NCBI GenBank assembly: GCA_038501195.1
Contig: JBBPUQ010000007.1
Location: 1,279,501 to 1,343,500 of the forward strand
Source of the DNA: Nemania diffusa
Taxonomy: Eukaryota > Ascomycota > Sordariomycetes > Xylariales > Xylariaceae
Direction: 5' to 3'
Length of the DNA: 64,000 bases
Shown piece after piece: positions 35,618 through 45,880 of this stretch; the first letter of the stretch is position 1, and the number at the start of each line of letters is the position of its first letter. A program made the position numbers and the translations under genes. Below the pieces are notes generated by a model that was not told the origin of the DNA, did no database searches, and was given only the letters and a program-made list of their open reading frames with translations.

Positions 35618-37406
35618 ATGATCTCTTCTATCACCCGCTTGATTTGCGGCTTGGTTCTCTTCCAGGTATCCGGAACTGTCACGGGGCTGCCCCGGAGCAC
35701 CGTTCCTAGTTACTTCCAAGAGCAAGCCTTCACACGACGTGACTTGTCAGTAGCAGTTATCCGCCGAGAATTGGGGCACCTTCTATCCAATGGCACCATT
35801 ATCTTCGGCCCCTCGGACCCTGGTTTTGACGAGGCCGTGGAAAGATGGAACATCGACACCGAGCCGGATGTAGAAGTGGTGGTGCAGCCAGCAAAAGAAT
35901 CAGATGTCTCCAAGATCGTAGGTGTCACCAACTCATACCCTCTTCACCAGAAAGTGCCAGCTCACAGAAGCCCTACAGGTCAAATATTGTAACAAGAACC
36001 ACATAAGATTCCTGGCAACTAACCGCGGGCACGGGGCATCTCAAGCCATCAGTACTTTAAAGGGCCTACAGATTGATATGACTGGCCTTAACAGCATTAA
36101 GATTCAACCTGGCGGAAAGTCGGCTGTAATACAAGGGGGAACGTATATCGGTCAAGTCATCCCAACTCTATGGGATGCAGGCTTCGTCACCTGTGAGTCT
36201 TCACTTACTCAGGTCTTAACTCGCACATTCACTCATTGACCTGTTACTTAGCCACTGGAAGTAGCGATTGTGTAGGGTTCGCGGGCCCTGCTCTGGGCGG
36301 TGGACATGGACGCTATCAAGGTCTCTACGGCCTCGCCAGTGATAACTTTATCAACCTCAATGTGGTCCTAGCCGATGGCTCTGAGGTTTCTGTCAACACC
36401 AACAGCCACAGTGACTTGTTTTGGGCGATGCAAGGCGCGGGCCATAACTTCGGCATCGTCACGAGTGCAGAATCGAAGATTTATCCTCGCAAGATCGATA
36501 CTTGGCACTATCATAACTATGTTTGGACACAGGACAAGCTAGAAACAGTCTTTGAGAAGGTGAACCAGTTCCATGAAAATGGCACGACGCCCCCAAAAAT
36601 GGGTGTCGGGTTTGGTTCTTTCACGATCAACCCATCTGTCAGCGCAAGCGAGGTAAGTACTCTAAGCCCCACACGGTATCATAAGATGAACCCGATTCTA
36701 AAGTTTATAGCCTGTCATTACGTGGTTGTGGGCCTACGCAGGGCCTGCCCACGAGGCCGAGCAGCTTTTGGAGCCGTTTAATGAGATAGAGTCTATCAGT
36801 AGTGATAGCGGAGACGTGCCGTATCCAGAAATCCCTGGCGTGCAAGCTATGAGCGAGGATAGTCCGGAGTGTGATTCCCACGTATACGTTGGGTCTTCAG
36901 CTGGTTTACTGTCGTATAACGTCACCACACACCGGGAGATCTACAAACGTCTCAACGAGACATTGGCCAGGTATCCCAGCCTTGCGCCAGGTTCAACGGT
37001 GACTTTCGAAGGCTATTCAACCAAAGCAGTCCAAGAGAAGGATCCCAAGTTGTCAGCCTATCCTCATCGCGATGATCTGCATTTAGTGTACGTTGGACTT
37101 CAGCTCCTGCATCTATGTGAAGATAAGCATCACGCTAACGTCCAGCACAGATTCTATACGGCAGCTATCTTGGATCCAGCAGTCAAGGCTCCTGCACAGC
37201 AGCTAGCGACGGAAATTCGCGACCTCTGGTACGCAAGTCAGCCGGGACGACAACCAACGACTTATGTGAATTACGCGCAAGGGGACGAGAGTCTGGAGTC
37301 AATCTATGGTTACGAGTCGTGGCGCTTGAAAAGGCTTTTGAAACTGAAGGCCAAATACGACCCCAACAATCGCTTTCGATTCTATGTTCCTCTGATTTCA
37401 CAGTAA
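35618..37406 (+). CDS. FAD-linked oxidase, berberine-bridge-enzyme type (oxidase 2)
   Basis: Second BBE-type flavin oxidase, about 500 residues in five exons with in-frame joins after SKI, FVT, SASE and HLV. The N terminus ([22 protein letters not shown]) is a probable signal peptide. The FAD domain has NRGHGASQA with the covalent-FAD His and [22 protein letters not shown] with the Cys used for bicovalent attachment. [18 protein letters not shown] follows. The BBE C-terminal motif [16 protein letters not shown] leads into [11 protein letters not shown]. Motifs are closer to the family consensus than in oxidase 1. The two oxidases share the fold but are clearly diverged, suggesting separate steps. 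Secretory targeting fits oxidation in a vesicle or outside the cytosol. Confidence 0.92.
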
Positions 37407-38120
37407 ACGGTCGATATGTCACTTCAAGGGAGAGCTAAGGCTTCACCACACTGCTTTTACCAATCCATTCCCTCGCAACGATTTCCTCGTGTACAATAAT
37501 ACTGTATGTTTGCTTCTCGTTGTATATAGTTTATTTGTGACATTTGAATTGTCAACTGAATCTTGGTTGATCTATCCTTGAAGCGGTGAATTCCTGTTCC
37601 TAAAACATCGTAAGTCCGTCGTAAGAGTTAGAGATCGATATCTCAGAAAATTGACTGTGACTTCGATGTCATCATGAATTTGTATCCATCAAGTAGTTCT
37701 TAACACGCATTTGAATTCGTGCGCTAGTTATGCGAGATTATGAGCTCCTAGGTGTTGCTGCATATGTATCCACAAGTATAATGATCCGGTACCAAATCAT
37801 GTCTGACTGCAGTCTGCAAATGCATCGTCCTCCTATCCAGTCACAATCGTGCATCGTACAACCCCTCATTTGACCAGATTTAGTGGGAAACAGGACCACG
37901 ATAGGTATAAGATGAGTGACTAATGTGATGTTCACAATGGGATAGAAGAGCATTTCTGGGAACGCCATCAATCGACAATCGACAATCGTCCAGAGAACGA
38001 GCAAGCTGCAATTACACGACCACAGCCCTGGATAAACATATTCACACGTTTACATGATACTTAGAATTGAGTAAGATCGTTCTGATCTTTCACAGATATC
38101 CAACCTTCTGCAATATTACC
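37407..38120. other. Intergenic region
   Basis: 3' flank of oxidase 2 and promoter of the next SDR, both on the plus strand. An in-frame upstream extension of the SDR from 38,067 exists, but it lacks family similarity. Nothing else is recognised. Confidence 0.4.
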
Positions 38121-39222
38121 ATGTCTTCTAAATTGCAAAGCGAGGCAGCTTTCGAAAGCACAGACTTTGGGTTCTTGTACCGACAGTTCACAAGACCCAA
38201 GCCACTACCATCCGATATTCAACTTGGCGGCCAAACCGCCATAGTCACAGGCAGCAACATCGGCTTAGGGCTATCAGCATGCCGTCAACTGCTCGAGCTT
38301 GGGCTTTCTCATCTCATCATGGCGGTTCGATCGCCAACGAAAGGCGGAGAGGCGGCACGTGTGCTACGCCAACAATTCAAGACTGCCGTGATATCGGTTT
38401 GGCCATTGAACCTGGAGTCTTACGAATCAATCACCGAATTTGTTGAGAAATGCAAGATTTTACCACGTATCGATGTCGCTATTTTGAATGCCGCATTGAT
38501 GAAAGCATCGCATACCACTATTCATACTACCCAACATGAAACCACCTTGCAGGTAAACTACCTCTCAACGGTTCTATTGAGCATTCTACTGCTACCTGTG
38601 CTGAAGCAGAAGAGGCCAGACAATGCACAAAAACCACCAGTTCTAAGCATTGTCGGGTCTGATTTAGCATGGCGCGTCGATATCGAAAGCAAATGCCCTG
38701 TGTTTGAGCAGTTCGACAAACCTTTAGGCTACAACAAAATGCTCTGGTATGGCAGGACAAAGGTCCTTCTCGTTTTCTTCATGTCCAAGCTTGCCGAGGT
38801 TGTTAGCGCCGATGATGTTCTGATCAACATGCCAAACCCCGGGACCACGAGAGGCACAGCGTTTTTCCGCGAGTCTTCAACGCTCGCTGCCAAGTTGATA
38901 GCTATACTACAGTTCCTTGGGGCAAGGCGTGTAGACGTGGGGGCGACCACTTATCTCGACGCAGCACTGGTTCGGGGCAAGGAGAGTCATGGATGCTTTC
39001 TCAGTGATTGGTCAATCAAGTCGTCAGTGCCCCAAGATGGCTCGTCGCAAAGCCCTCCCCCAAACGTCTGCTGACAAGAACAGATACCCTAAACTCTGGT
39101 ACACTTCCGAGGGACAGGCATTCAGGGAGCGCCTGTGGGAGGAGACGTTAGAGGATTTAGGATTCGCGCAAGCTATTTCGGTGATAGAAAGCGTAGGCAA
39201 GGCTCAGCCGCCGGGTCACTAG
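38121..39222 (+). CDS. WWOX/retinol-dehydrogenase-like SDR (2)
   Basis: SDR of about 340 residues. The start MSSKLQSEAAF at 38121 is preferred over the in-frame Met at 38067 because the latter adds a non-conserved hydrophobic stretch. The cofactor loop is GQTAIVTGSNIGLGLSAC; then come VAILNAAL, SIVGSDLA (Ser region) and WYGRTKVLLVFF, where Tyr and Lys keep the YxxxK spacing. A single intron near the end (GTCAGT...ACAG, about 39,022-39,083) joins SIKS to YPKLWYTSEG; reading through it would give a false early stop. It is a paralogue in plan of the SDR at 32.5 kb. Together with oxidase 2 it forms a plus-strand run leading to the transporter. Confidence 0.9.
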
Positions 39223-40459
39223 GCAGTTGCGCAGCCGGTGCTTTCGTTAGAGGAATGATCACGCCAACTACGCAAAGGACTAATCGATGTAACATTCGTA
39301 GGGTCTCAAGATATGATGATTTTGTTTTGCACTAAGCTGGTATCTATGATTAGAAAGTTCTCTAGTCGGCAGTCTCGTCTCATTCGTGATGCAGCTAGCT
39401 AATCCTTGGCACAACAGTGAGGCTCCCGCTGACGTGTGACGTTTACATGTTAGCTTTACTTGACATATTAGTCGGTTGTATGCATTGGTCTTGGCTGTCT
39501 TTTACGGCCATCTGACCAAATGTAACCCCCCTTTTAACCACGTCTGTCGCGATGTTGCGGTAATGTTACACAGCGCATGCAGGGTTTTATAGGCTGCGAA
39601 TACATATTAGATACACGCTGCGGGTGTAATCAGCTGAATTCAATGCCATTATCATGCACTTAATTAGAGGGCGACACCCGACGGCGAGATGGTTCATCCG
39701 TGCTTTGGTCAAAGACCGCTTTCAACGTGCATTTGTGTCTCAGTACGATCACCGACGGCATTTCTATTGCCCCGCCGGGCTTTGTCCTGTCCCCCATTCT
39801 GTCTATTATTGAGAAGCTAGTTCGCGCCACGTCCCTGCATTGCTCCTAATAACATTTGATGTCATCATGTTCCTGCGCCAGCTAATCCCACGAGTATTGA
39901 GTATTGTACAGTTGGCTCGATGCCCCCAACCCTGCGACTGATGACCGTGACCGAAAGTCACCAAGTGTACATATTTTGTGACACTTAGAGGAGATCTCGA
40001 CAATTTTCACGGAGACTTTTTTCGGAGATCATATACCCTCGAGGTGTCCGCTGACTACCCTACAAGCATCAATAGAATTGTCCCAGAAGGCCTATCTGTT
40101 AGAGTGAGCCCGTCTCATTAGGATTTTGCCTGAAGGACTTGCGCAAACTGCTGAATAATATTCTTGTATTCCTACGTAGGTATTTACGTTCAGACGGAGT
40201 GTCCGTAAAAGTCGTATTATTCATTGATGAACGCTATATTCAGGCTGCTGAGCCCCCTTAACTCTGAAGCCCTACTTGATACGATCTCTGATAACAATAG
40301 TGAACAGTTGAGATTTCATCATCACGCTAGACTTCATAAGTTACAAAATAGAGCTACTCTCAAGCTAGCAGCCATTTTGTTGATACCTCAGTTTCTCATA
40401 TTCCCACTTCACATCTCTCGCTGTCAAAGCTCGACCTCCGCAATTCGCATCAAGAAAAT
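39223..40459. other. Intergenic region upstream of the transporter
   Basis: About 1.2 kb of ordinary to slightly AT-rich DNA with no recognised gene, repeat or RNA. The bases just before the transporter start are pyrimidine-rich (TTCCCACTTCACATCTCTCGCTG), as expected for a fungal leader. Confidence 0.4.
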
Positions 40460-42475
40460 ATGAATGATCCAGCTTCCATACCAGAAAAGGAGGGGAAACA
40501 GTTCAACTTGGGGGAAAGTATAGAAACACATCTAGGAGATCTCAATTCTATCGAGATGCAAGAGACACAAGACACAATAAACACCGCCAGGATCCCTAAG
40601 TCAACGTCTCTGCCGTCTGTAAGAATGAGCTGGCATGGCAGCAGTGGAGGTGAAGACAACCTCGAGATGTTATCTCGGCCCGCCAGCGCGCGGTCAGACA
40701 AGCGGTCGTCACAACACATTGCACCCCCTTCATCTTTCCATCTTCCGAGTATGAGAGGTAGCCAGTTCAATTTTTTGCCTTCCGAAGATACGCTTCATCT
40801 TCCATTTTCTACTCCTGATGCCATCAACCCTGCCGACCGATCTGTCAAACAATCTCCCAGCGACGATCCGTTCATGTCAGAGGCAGACCTGCCCAAAGGG
40901 CTCAGACTATTAATGGTTCTCGTCGCGCTGAATCTCAGCATCTTTCTCATTGCATTGGACAATGTGAGTGTGCCCGAATCGCATATTGTCGCATGCACTC
41001 TAACCACCGTAGACAATCGTCGCAACCGCCATTCCATCTATCACCAATGAGTTTCATGGACTGCAGGACGTAGCATGGTACAGCGCTGTTTTCTTCATGA
41101 CAGCAGGGGGCTTCCAGTCCACCTGGGGCAAGCTGTATAAGTTTTTCGCCCTGAAGCCCAGCTACCTAACAGCGATCTTCATCTTCGAATTGGGCAGTCT
41201 TATTTGCGGCGTGGCGCCTTCATCGGCATCGTTCATCGTCGGACGAGCTATCGCGGGTGTCGGCGCTGCAGGTGTCGGCTCCGGCTCGTACACCATCATT
41301 GCCCTCGTTGCTGAGCCTGAGAGACGAGCTACTTATACGGGTGTCCTAGGAGCCGTCTATGGTGCAGCGAGCGTACTTGGCCCCCTGATTGGCGGCGTGT
41401 TCTCTACCACTACCACGTGGAGATGGTAAGGGCATCTGTCGCACGGTTATACAAACGATAATAATGCTAACTGACCAGGTCATTCTACATTAATCTGCCG
41501 ATAGGCGCTGTTTCGGTCTTCGTCATCGTGTTTTTCCTGAAAATGCCTAAGTCTGCTAAACCGCAGCAAGCAAGTTGGCGAGAGAAATTGCTTCAATTAG
41601 ATCTTATCGGCACTGTCCTGCTGATGGGAGCTATCGTGACCTATCTCCTCGCGATTCACTACGGCGGCCAGATTAATCCCTGGTCCTCATCCCTCGTCAT
41701 CGGACTCCTGGTCGGCATGGGGCTTCTCTTTATCACCTTCGCGGCAAACGAGTACTGGCAAGGCGAGCGCGCCATGGTAGTACCCCGCCTGATCGCGCGC
41801 CGTGACCTAATGTTGTCTGCAATCTATTCGACCTTGTTGCCAGGTGCTTTCTTCGCAATGATCTACTACATGCCGATCTACTTCCAGGCCATCAGAGGCA
41901 GCAGCGCGCTCATTTCAGGCGCTCAAAACCTGCCTTTCATCGTATCGGCCATGATCGGGGCCCTCAGCGCTGGAGCCTTCATCTCCAAAACCGGCCGACA
42001 CAAGATCGTGATGCTCCTTGGCGCAGCGCTCGGGGCCATCGGCTGCGGGTTGTGCTACACGTTCGATGAAAATACACCCATTGGTAATTGGGTGGGATAC
42101 CAGCTCATTGCTGGAGTGGGACTAGGCGGTTCGTTCCAGGTCCCTGTCATTATCGGACAAGCGATTGCTGGGCCAGAGGATCTATCGACAACGACCTCCA
42201 TGCTTCTTGGTTTCCAGACCGTTGGCGCCGCCCTATTCGTCTCGGCAGCGCAGGCTGCGTTCGTTAATACCTTGCTAGTGTCGCTCTCGACTCTGGCGCC
42301 TGGCGTTGACAAGGCACAGGTGGTGGCCACCGGTGCTGGACAGCTACGCAGCGTATTCTCGGCCCATGATCTTCCTGGTATTTTGGCCTCGTATCTTGAC
42401 GGGTTGCAGGTGACCTATCTGCTAGAGGTCGGCCTGATTGGAACCTCTTTTTTGTTAGCGCTCGGCATGCCATAG
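40460..42475 (+). CDS. MFS drug/metabolite efflux transporter
   Basis: Major facilitator of the fungal toxin-efflux type (14-helix DHA2-like), which probably exports the cluster product across the plasma membrane. Three exons are joined by introns after FLIALDN and TTTWRW. A long hydrophilic N-terminal extension of about 150 residues, rich in Ser and charged residues, precedes the first helix (LLMVLVALNLSIFLIALDN, then TIVATAIPSI). Motif A-like sequence, the motif C region GAVYGAASVLGPLIGG and the WRWSFYINLPIG signature are present. The C terminus stops abruptly at ALGMP directly after the last helix, without the usual charged tail. The TAG at 42473-42475 could be a mutated Trp codon, since the frame stays open beyond it. 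A transposon sits 25 bases downstream. Confidence 0.92.
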
Positions 42476-42500
42476 CTGGAGGTATGCGAAAAGGACTGTC

Positions 42501-43147
42501 CAGCGCTCATCCCAGGTAAAACAAGTCAAATAAACGGCTTTTGACTTGTTTTGCCTTAATTGATCGCAAAAAGCGCTTATTTGACTTGTTTAGTTAAATC
42601 TATTGTTTTGATTGAACAGTTATTTGATTAAATAAATCAAATAAATCAAGTGTTAAGAAAAAAAGCAGCGCTATTACGAAAAAAGTATCGTTAGATAGCC
42701 CTAGTCGTACTAAATATAAATTTAACAATATTTTGAGGCTATATACAAAGTATACAAAGTTGTAAATAATTAAAGATTAAAAGTTGTAAAAATTATATAA
42801 TAAAAAAAGAGTTAATTTAAAAAGCTATAATTAAGTTAGCACTAGCTAAATAAGTAAGTAAGCTTATTAAGTAAAAAAAAGTTCTTATTAATTAGTTAAT
42901 ATAAGTTCTGAAATAAACTATTATTTAGATAAAAAAGTATTATACTTTCTAAATAGTTTCTTTTTTACTAAAAAGCAACAAAAAAAATCAAAAAAAAAAG
43001 AAATTATTTAGAAATAATTAGCAAATATAGATAAAACAAGAAATCTTTAATTTGTTTAGTAATCAATTCAAAGGCGTTTGTTTTGCTTTGGTTAGTTAAG
43101 TTATCTGTCAAGCAGTCAAAGTATTGTTTTACTTGGGATAAGCGCTA
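42501..43147. mobile_element. hAT-type MITE, family A (full length)
   Basis: Non-autonomous DNA transposon of about 647 bp. The terminal inverted repeats are CAGCGCTCATCCCAGGTAAAAC on the left and GTTTTACTTGGGATAAGCGCT on the right. The flanks carry AGGACTGT on both sides (42,492-42,499 and 43,148-43,155), an 8-bp target duplication diagnostic of the hAT superfamily. The interior is AT-rich with no transposase frame. Its first 170 bases match the broken family A copy at 58.3-59.0 kb. Confidence 0.85.
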
Positions 43148-43459
43148 AGGACTGTTTTCATTGATTGCATTTATTTGAAATTCGCGTACATAGGGGCAGG
43201 GTGAACTCCGGCAGGCCTTTTGCTTTTACCCATACATTCTGTTAAAGTAGCACTTAGCCCTAAAACTAGCATTAAACTTGATTACTCTCGCACCCTTTTA
43301 GTTAGAAATTCCACTGAAGAGACGCCCCCTAATGAACTTTCGTCGTAGCAACAAACTCTCTATGTAGTCTTTTCTTACCAGTCGTAAGCTGAACTACTAC
43401 CACTATATACTATACATTTTCTCAATACAACGAATCTCCAGCTCACTGCCTTGCTTGAG

Positions 43460-44123
43460 GGGCAACAGGGGCCCTATGCCATCATTTAACATACTTAGGG
43501 CGAAGAAAGGGTGGTTTTCAAATTTACAGAAATGTCACGAGTCCATTGCACAACAGTAATCTTTTACCAAGTCCCTTTTAGAATGTGAGGGTTTCCAAAG
43601 GATCGTGAACTGCTACGAGACCCTCTTGTAAGATGACTTAGACTGGTTTTGGATTGATAAGTGTTGTATCGACAAAACAAGTAGTACAGAGTTGTCAAAA
43701 GCTATGAATTCCATTTTGAGGTGTCCGCTGTACGTAACGCGTACTTGTCTAATGTGTCTGACGCCAAGGCCAATTATTTCAACGACGAGCTGTCATTGCG
43801 TAGAAGTAAATGGTTTACGTAAGGATGGACAATTCAAAAGCTCCCCAGCTGACCAGCGTTGAGGGATTCTTGCACAGGTGAAGGGAAAAGCAGAGCTTTG
43901 CGATGTCTTCCCTTCGATTTACGTTAATAGCACCTACTTGCAGTGAAAGAAAACTGCTATTTCCGAGATGTGGGTTGTAAAACGAATATCATGTGATCCA
44001 TGAAAACAAATAACGCGCAAGGAAGACATTTCCTACTGTCTCCTGGGAACGTTTGGCGTCAATATGCCATTATATAAGGGAGACGGGCATAGAGGTCTAT
44101 TCAGCCGAAGCAAGAAATCGTCA
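43460..44123 (+). pseudogene. Dead HET-domain (heterokaryon incompatibility) gene
   Basis: A decayed HET gene, found by reading across frames. GPYAI at about 43,471 is followed by H-T-stop-GEERVVFKFTEM, where an intact gene reads ILSHTWGEEEV. Next comes DDLDWFWIDKCCIDKTSSTE at about 43,632-43,690, a textbook HET core. SKWFT-stop-GWTIQKL lies near 43,806 and the C-terminal HET motif TRKEDISYCLLGTFGVNMPL near 44,010-44,080. Several frameshifts and at least three stops interrupt it, two of them (Trp to TAG type, Arg to stop) compatible with G-to-A transition. HET proteins trigger cell death when genetically different hyphae fuse; this copy cannot make a full protein. The piece ends just before an LTR-like element. 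Confidence 0.85.
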
Positions 44124-44191
44124 ACCTTACGTAAGATTACTCGGTTTAGGCGTGGGCTACCCTACTGGGGAATGAATCGGATACTCGATAT

Positions 44192-44432
44192 TGTTAGATT
44201 TTACCCCTGCGCTAAAAGATTAGCGTAACCGGCCAATTAGTGTGATTCCAAGACTAGTGGCTACTAGTAGTGAATACAACCTGTAGGCAGTGAATTGTTA
44301 GATTTGGTGGATGGATAGTGAGCTGTTGAGGCATTGCTGAGAGGATCGCAGGATTACATAAGCATGTTTATATTGAGATTAGCGCTGCAGATCACGTGAC
44401 GAGGAGAGTGCAAAATCTGACGAAATCTAACA
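44192..44432. mobile_element. Solo-LTR-like element
   Basis: The stretch is bounded by perfect 10-base inverted ends TGTTAGATTT and AAATCTAACA (TG...CA), the arrangement of an LTR. A second TGTTAGATTTGG lies inside at 44,296, so the true 5' end could be there. No matching 5-bp target duplication was found. A related terminal sequence occurs at 57.8 kb. Confidence 0.45.
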
Positions 44433-44601
44433 GCAAAATGATTATCGCGAATATAAGTCGCTAGGCAGGCTAGGTCTAGGACACCATACGATTAATAGTG
44501 TAGTAAAGAGCTCATCACCAGCGTCTGATCTATGGGGATTCGAGTGAAGTGAAATCGTTTATTAGGATACAGCTTGGAGATATCTAGCACTTCAAACGTG
44601 A

Positions 44602-45880
44602 TCAAGATATGGCATTGTTAACAACCTCTACCGCCAGTACAATGATTGAGGTCTTCGCATCCATGAGATCTAGCATACTAATGCTCTTTCCGAAAGCAAC
44701 GTGCAGCCAGTTCCGGAACTCCGCTGCTAGAAGGCTGTCAATACCGTGATCTGCCACCGTCTTGGCGGAATTGATGCTCGTTGGGTCCATGAACAACATC
44801 TCGGCAACGGACGACTTGATGGCATTCGTGACGAATGCGACGACCTTCGCCTTCTCGCTCTCGTCACCTGCGGAGAGGAGCCTGTGGACAAGTACCTCAA
44901 ATTGCTGGCGTAGCTGCGCCGCGGGCGACTTGTCGCCTGCGTTGTCCCAGCCTTGACCGTCTCGACCGCCACGTTCGCCCGTAAGCTCACGCCATGCGTC
45001 TTCCATAGCATGCAGCATGTGCGAAGCGCGGGCGTCGTGGTACCAGCGCGGTATGGAGCTGGCCGTCGACCCAGGTTTGGTCTTCTTCGCCTCGTTCCGT
45101 CTCATGAGCGCCAACACTGCCGGATCGATCCCGCTGACGATGTTGGCTGCTGAGAGCAAATCCTGGCTTTTCCCCAGCCATTGTGCTCCTCCTCCGCTCG
45201 ACCTTTCGTGAAGGGAATTCCGGAATGCGGGCTCGATGGTCCGTAGCACTTGGCTCCCTGTCACGGTCTGCCCCTTTGTGCGTACGAAGAGACTCTGCGT
45301 TGCTGCGTCGTCGGCCAGTGGACCCAGGTCGCTGATGAATCCGAGCGATACGGTGGATGCTGGTAAGCCCTGTCGTCGGTAGCGGGCAAAACAATCCATA
45401 AAATTATTCGCTGCTAGATATGTGATTTGGGTTGGGAAGGCATACACGGTGCCCAGCGACGAGGTCATGACGAAAAAGTCAAGTGGTAGCTTAGCCGTGG
45501 CCTCGTGCAAGTTCTTCGTGCCCAGTACCTTGGCCGCTATGCCTTGATGGAACATCTCCTCCGCCATCTTATTGAATGAGATATCCTGATACGAGACTGC
45601 GAAATTGAAGATGCCACGTAGGGTACTCTTTGCGGTAACCGCCTTCACCTCCCGCAGAACCTGTTCGCTGTTGCTTACATCGCAGGTCACAAGCTCGACG
45701 GAGATACCCTTTTCCTATCTCGTAGCGTAATGCCTTCCCATGAGAGCTCAGACCATTTGCACCGCTTCTCGACCATACGATGAATGTTCGGGCGCCGCGC
45801 TCCGCCATCCACTGCACAATGGACCTCCCCAAGCTACTCAGTCCCCCGACAAGGATGTAGGATGCACCAGGCTACTCGAT
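44602..45880 (-). pseudogene. Truncated polyketide synthase remnant (KR-ACP)
   Basis: The tail of another highly reducing PKS. The KR start (ASYILVGGLSSLGRSIVQWM) lies at about 45,800-45,870, preceded by an in-frame TAG. A one-base frameshift near 45,708 separates it from the rest (TCDVSNSEQVL, then FFVMTSSLGTV and ITYLAANNFMD, the KR Ser/Tyr/Asn core). The ACP has GIDSLLAAEF with its phosphopantetheine Ser, and the protein ends DAKTSIIVLAVEVVNNAIS. No ER, DH, AT or KS sequence lies upstream: composition collapses into the AT-rich block within 400 bases. Linker and ACP sequence differ from the intact PKS at 6.6-14.8 kb, so this is not a copy of that gene. It is probably non-functional. Confidence 0.85.

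Noticed and set aside
38067..38120. Upstream in-frame Met for the second WWOX-like SDR
   Set aside because: The extra 18 residues are not family-like and the Met at 38121 begins a sequence matching the paralogue's layout.
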